This document shows, one piece after another, positions 49,052 to 49,678 of a stretch of DNA of 49,678 nt. The first letter of the stretch is position 1. Each line of letters starts with the position of its first letter. The translations under genes were made by a program, and so were the position numbers. The notes under the pieces were generated by a model. The model searched no databases. It was not told where the DNA came from and worked only from the letters and a program-made list of their open reading frames with translations. The stretch covers positions 1 to 49,678 of the forward strand of contig DEKP01000026.1 of assembly GCA_002353935.1 (NCBI GenBank), read 5' to 3'. Source of the stretch: Ruminococcaceae bacterium UBA2719. GTDB taxonomy: Bacteria > Bacillota > Clostridia > Oscillospirales > Acutalibacteraceae.

Positions 49052-49678
49052 TTAGCGTGCATCACGCTGTTTTGACTTTTTGAAACCTCTCGCCTGCTCG
49101 ATAATTTCATCGAGTTTGCGCTTTCCGAAGACCTTCTCCAACAAGCGATAGGCTTTGTTCTGCTCACGGAGCATACCGTTGACCTCTTTGAGTTTGGAGT
49201 TTTCAAATTTCAGATAATCGTTCTCACGGTGCAATCTGCCGTTCAGATTATTGATACGGTGGTAATTCTCCCAACCCTGATAGCTTCTGGCGAGGACTGT
49301 TCTGACAAGGTTTTTCAGTCGCCGGATTAACGGTTCTACAAACTTTTTCTTGTAACTCTTTGCCGACATCAAGCCCTGCGGCTCAGGGAGTTGCAGCTGT
49401 GGATCTTCGTCAAGCTGTTTTTCGACGTCGCCGAGAAGCTCCTGCGCTTCCTCGATTTTCTCAACCGTCGCTTTCAGCCCCTTGACCTCAAGCTGTTTTT
49501 CCTCGATTTCCCTGTCAAGCTCGGCAACCTCTTTGGCTCGCTCCTGCTTTTTGTAATCAAGGACGGACAGGTGTTGCTCGTGAGTGCCCTTCTGCTCCCA
49601 TTCAATGCCGTACCGCTCCATAATCTGAGCGAGGACTTTCTTTTCGGAAAGTATCCAGCGATTCAGCTCGTTGTCGCT
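49052..49678 (-). CDS. MobV/Pre-type relaxase, C-terminal part
   Basis: The 5' end lies outside the window; the frame is open across the right edge. The visible 208 residues begin SDNELNRWILSEKKVLAQIM and continue with ERYGIEWEQKGTHEQHLSVL, then long coiled coils (about 20-70 and 130-180) and a basic end (FKKSKQRDAR). This matches the C-terminal half of MobV relaxases of clostridial mobilizable elements, which nick oriT and pilot the strand; the catalytic N-terminal domain is not visible. The GC content here is higher than in the core region. Confidence 0.8.
   Translation of the reverse strand, partial: SDNELNRWILSEKKVLAQIMERYGIEWEQKGTHEQHLSVLDYKKQERAKEVAELDREIEEKQLEVKGLKATVEKIEEAQELLGDVEKQLDEDPQLQLPEPQGLMSAKSYKKKFVEPLIRRLKNLVRTVLARSYQGWENYHRINNLNGRLHRENDYLKFENSKLKEVNGMLREQNKAYRLLEKVFGKRKLDEIIEQARGFKKSKQRDAR

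Overview
Low-GC Clostridia (Firmicutes) chromosome, most like an anaerobic, spore-forming gut Oscillospiraceae/Ruminococcaceae-type organism. The basis is a lone spoVAD homologue, a MecA-type adaptor, consensus sigma-A promoters (several TTGnnn-N17-TATAAT), strong Shine-Dalgarno sites, and mobile-element families typical of such genomes (TnpV, DUF3789, large serine recombinase, MobV relaxase). No rRNA, complete tRNA or CRISPR array was found.

Layout. (1) 1-8.7 kb: nested mobile DNA. It starts with a frameshifted remnant of a TNT-type (NAD glycohydrolase-like) toxin domain and a lipoprotein, then a sigma-like regulator whose ribosome site lies in a 20-bp stem, a MazF-like toxin, DUF3789 and TnpW-like small proteins and a large serine recombinase. 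Directly after it comes a Tn916-type tyrosine integrase lacking its N-terminus, then a Fic protein and an orphan HicB. The block appears to end at 8705-8719 with a copy of a tRNA 3' end (tRNA-Leu-like) followed by what may be the displaced tRNA terminator. (2) 8.9-39 kb: ordinary chromosome with short transcription units: AEC transporter, Maf, GT2, Fe-S membrane protein, RlmD, an L,D-transpeptidase, an MBOAT/DHHW O-acetylation pair, PnuC, a pyrophosphatase-like/Nudix fusion, TrpS, a GH13 glucosidase, MecA, Rpe, a P-type-ATPase-like protein without its phosphorylation aspartate, RlmB, SpoVAD and HtpG. (3) 39.0-40.1 kb: the most interesting stretch. Two tandem minus-strand small RNA genes of about 180 nt each have their own TTGCAT-N17-TAAKAT promoter, a perfect closing stem whose sequence differs between copies but stays paired, a shared 3' block and a terminator. 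A third, degenerate copy and two tiny protein genes flank them. (4) 40.5-43 kb: TetR/ABC ATPase/FtsX-permease operon. (5) 43-49.7 kb: a second mobile or scarred region: tnpV, a guanidine-IV-like (mepA motif) riboswitch feeding a MATE fragment joined to a histidine-kinase fragment, an AbrB/membrane amidohydrolase pair, a LytTR/DUF3021 pair, a second tnpV and the C-terminal part of a MobV relaxase that runs off the right edge.

A short dispersed repeat occurs at least four times (18268, 18435, 38912, 38977). Each copy has a small hairpin, whose stem varies with pairing kept, followed by a CTTTCCGRGAAGA-AGGCTCTGCTAAAA-like core. All functional assignments come from reading motifs; no database search was run.
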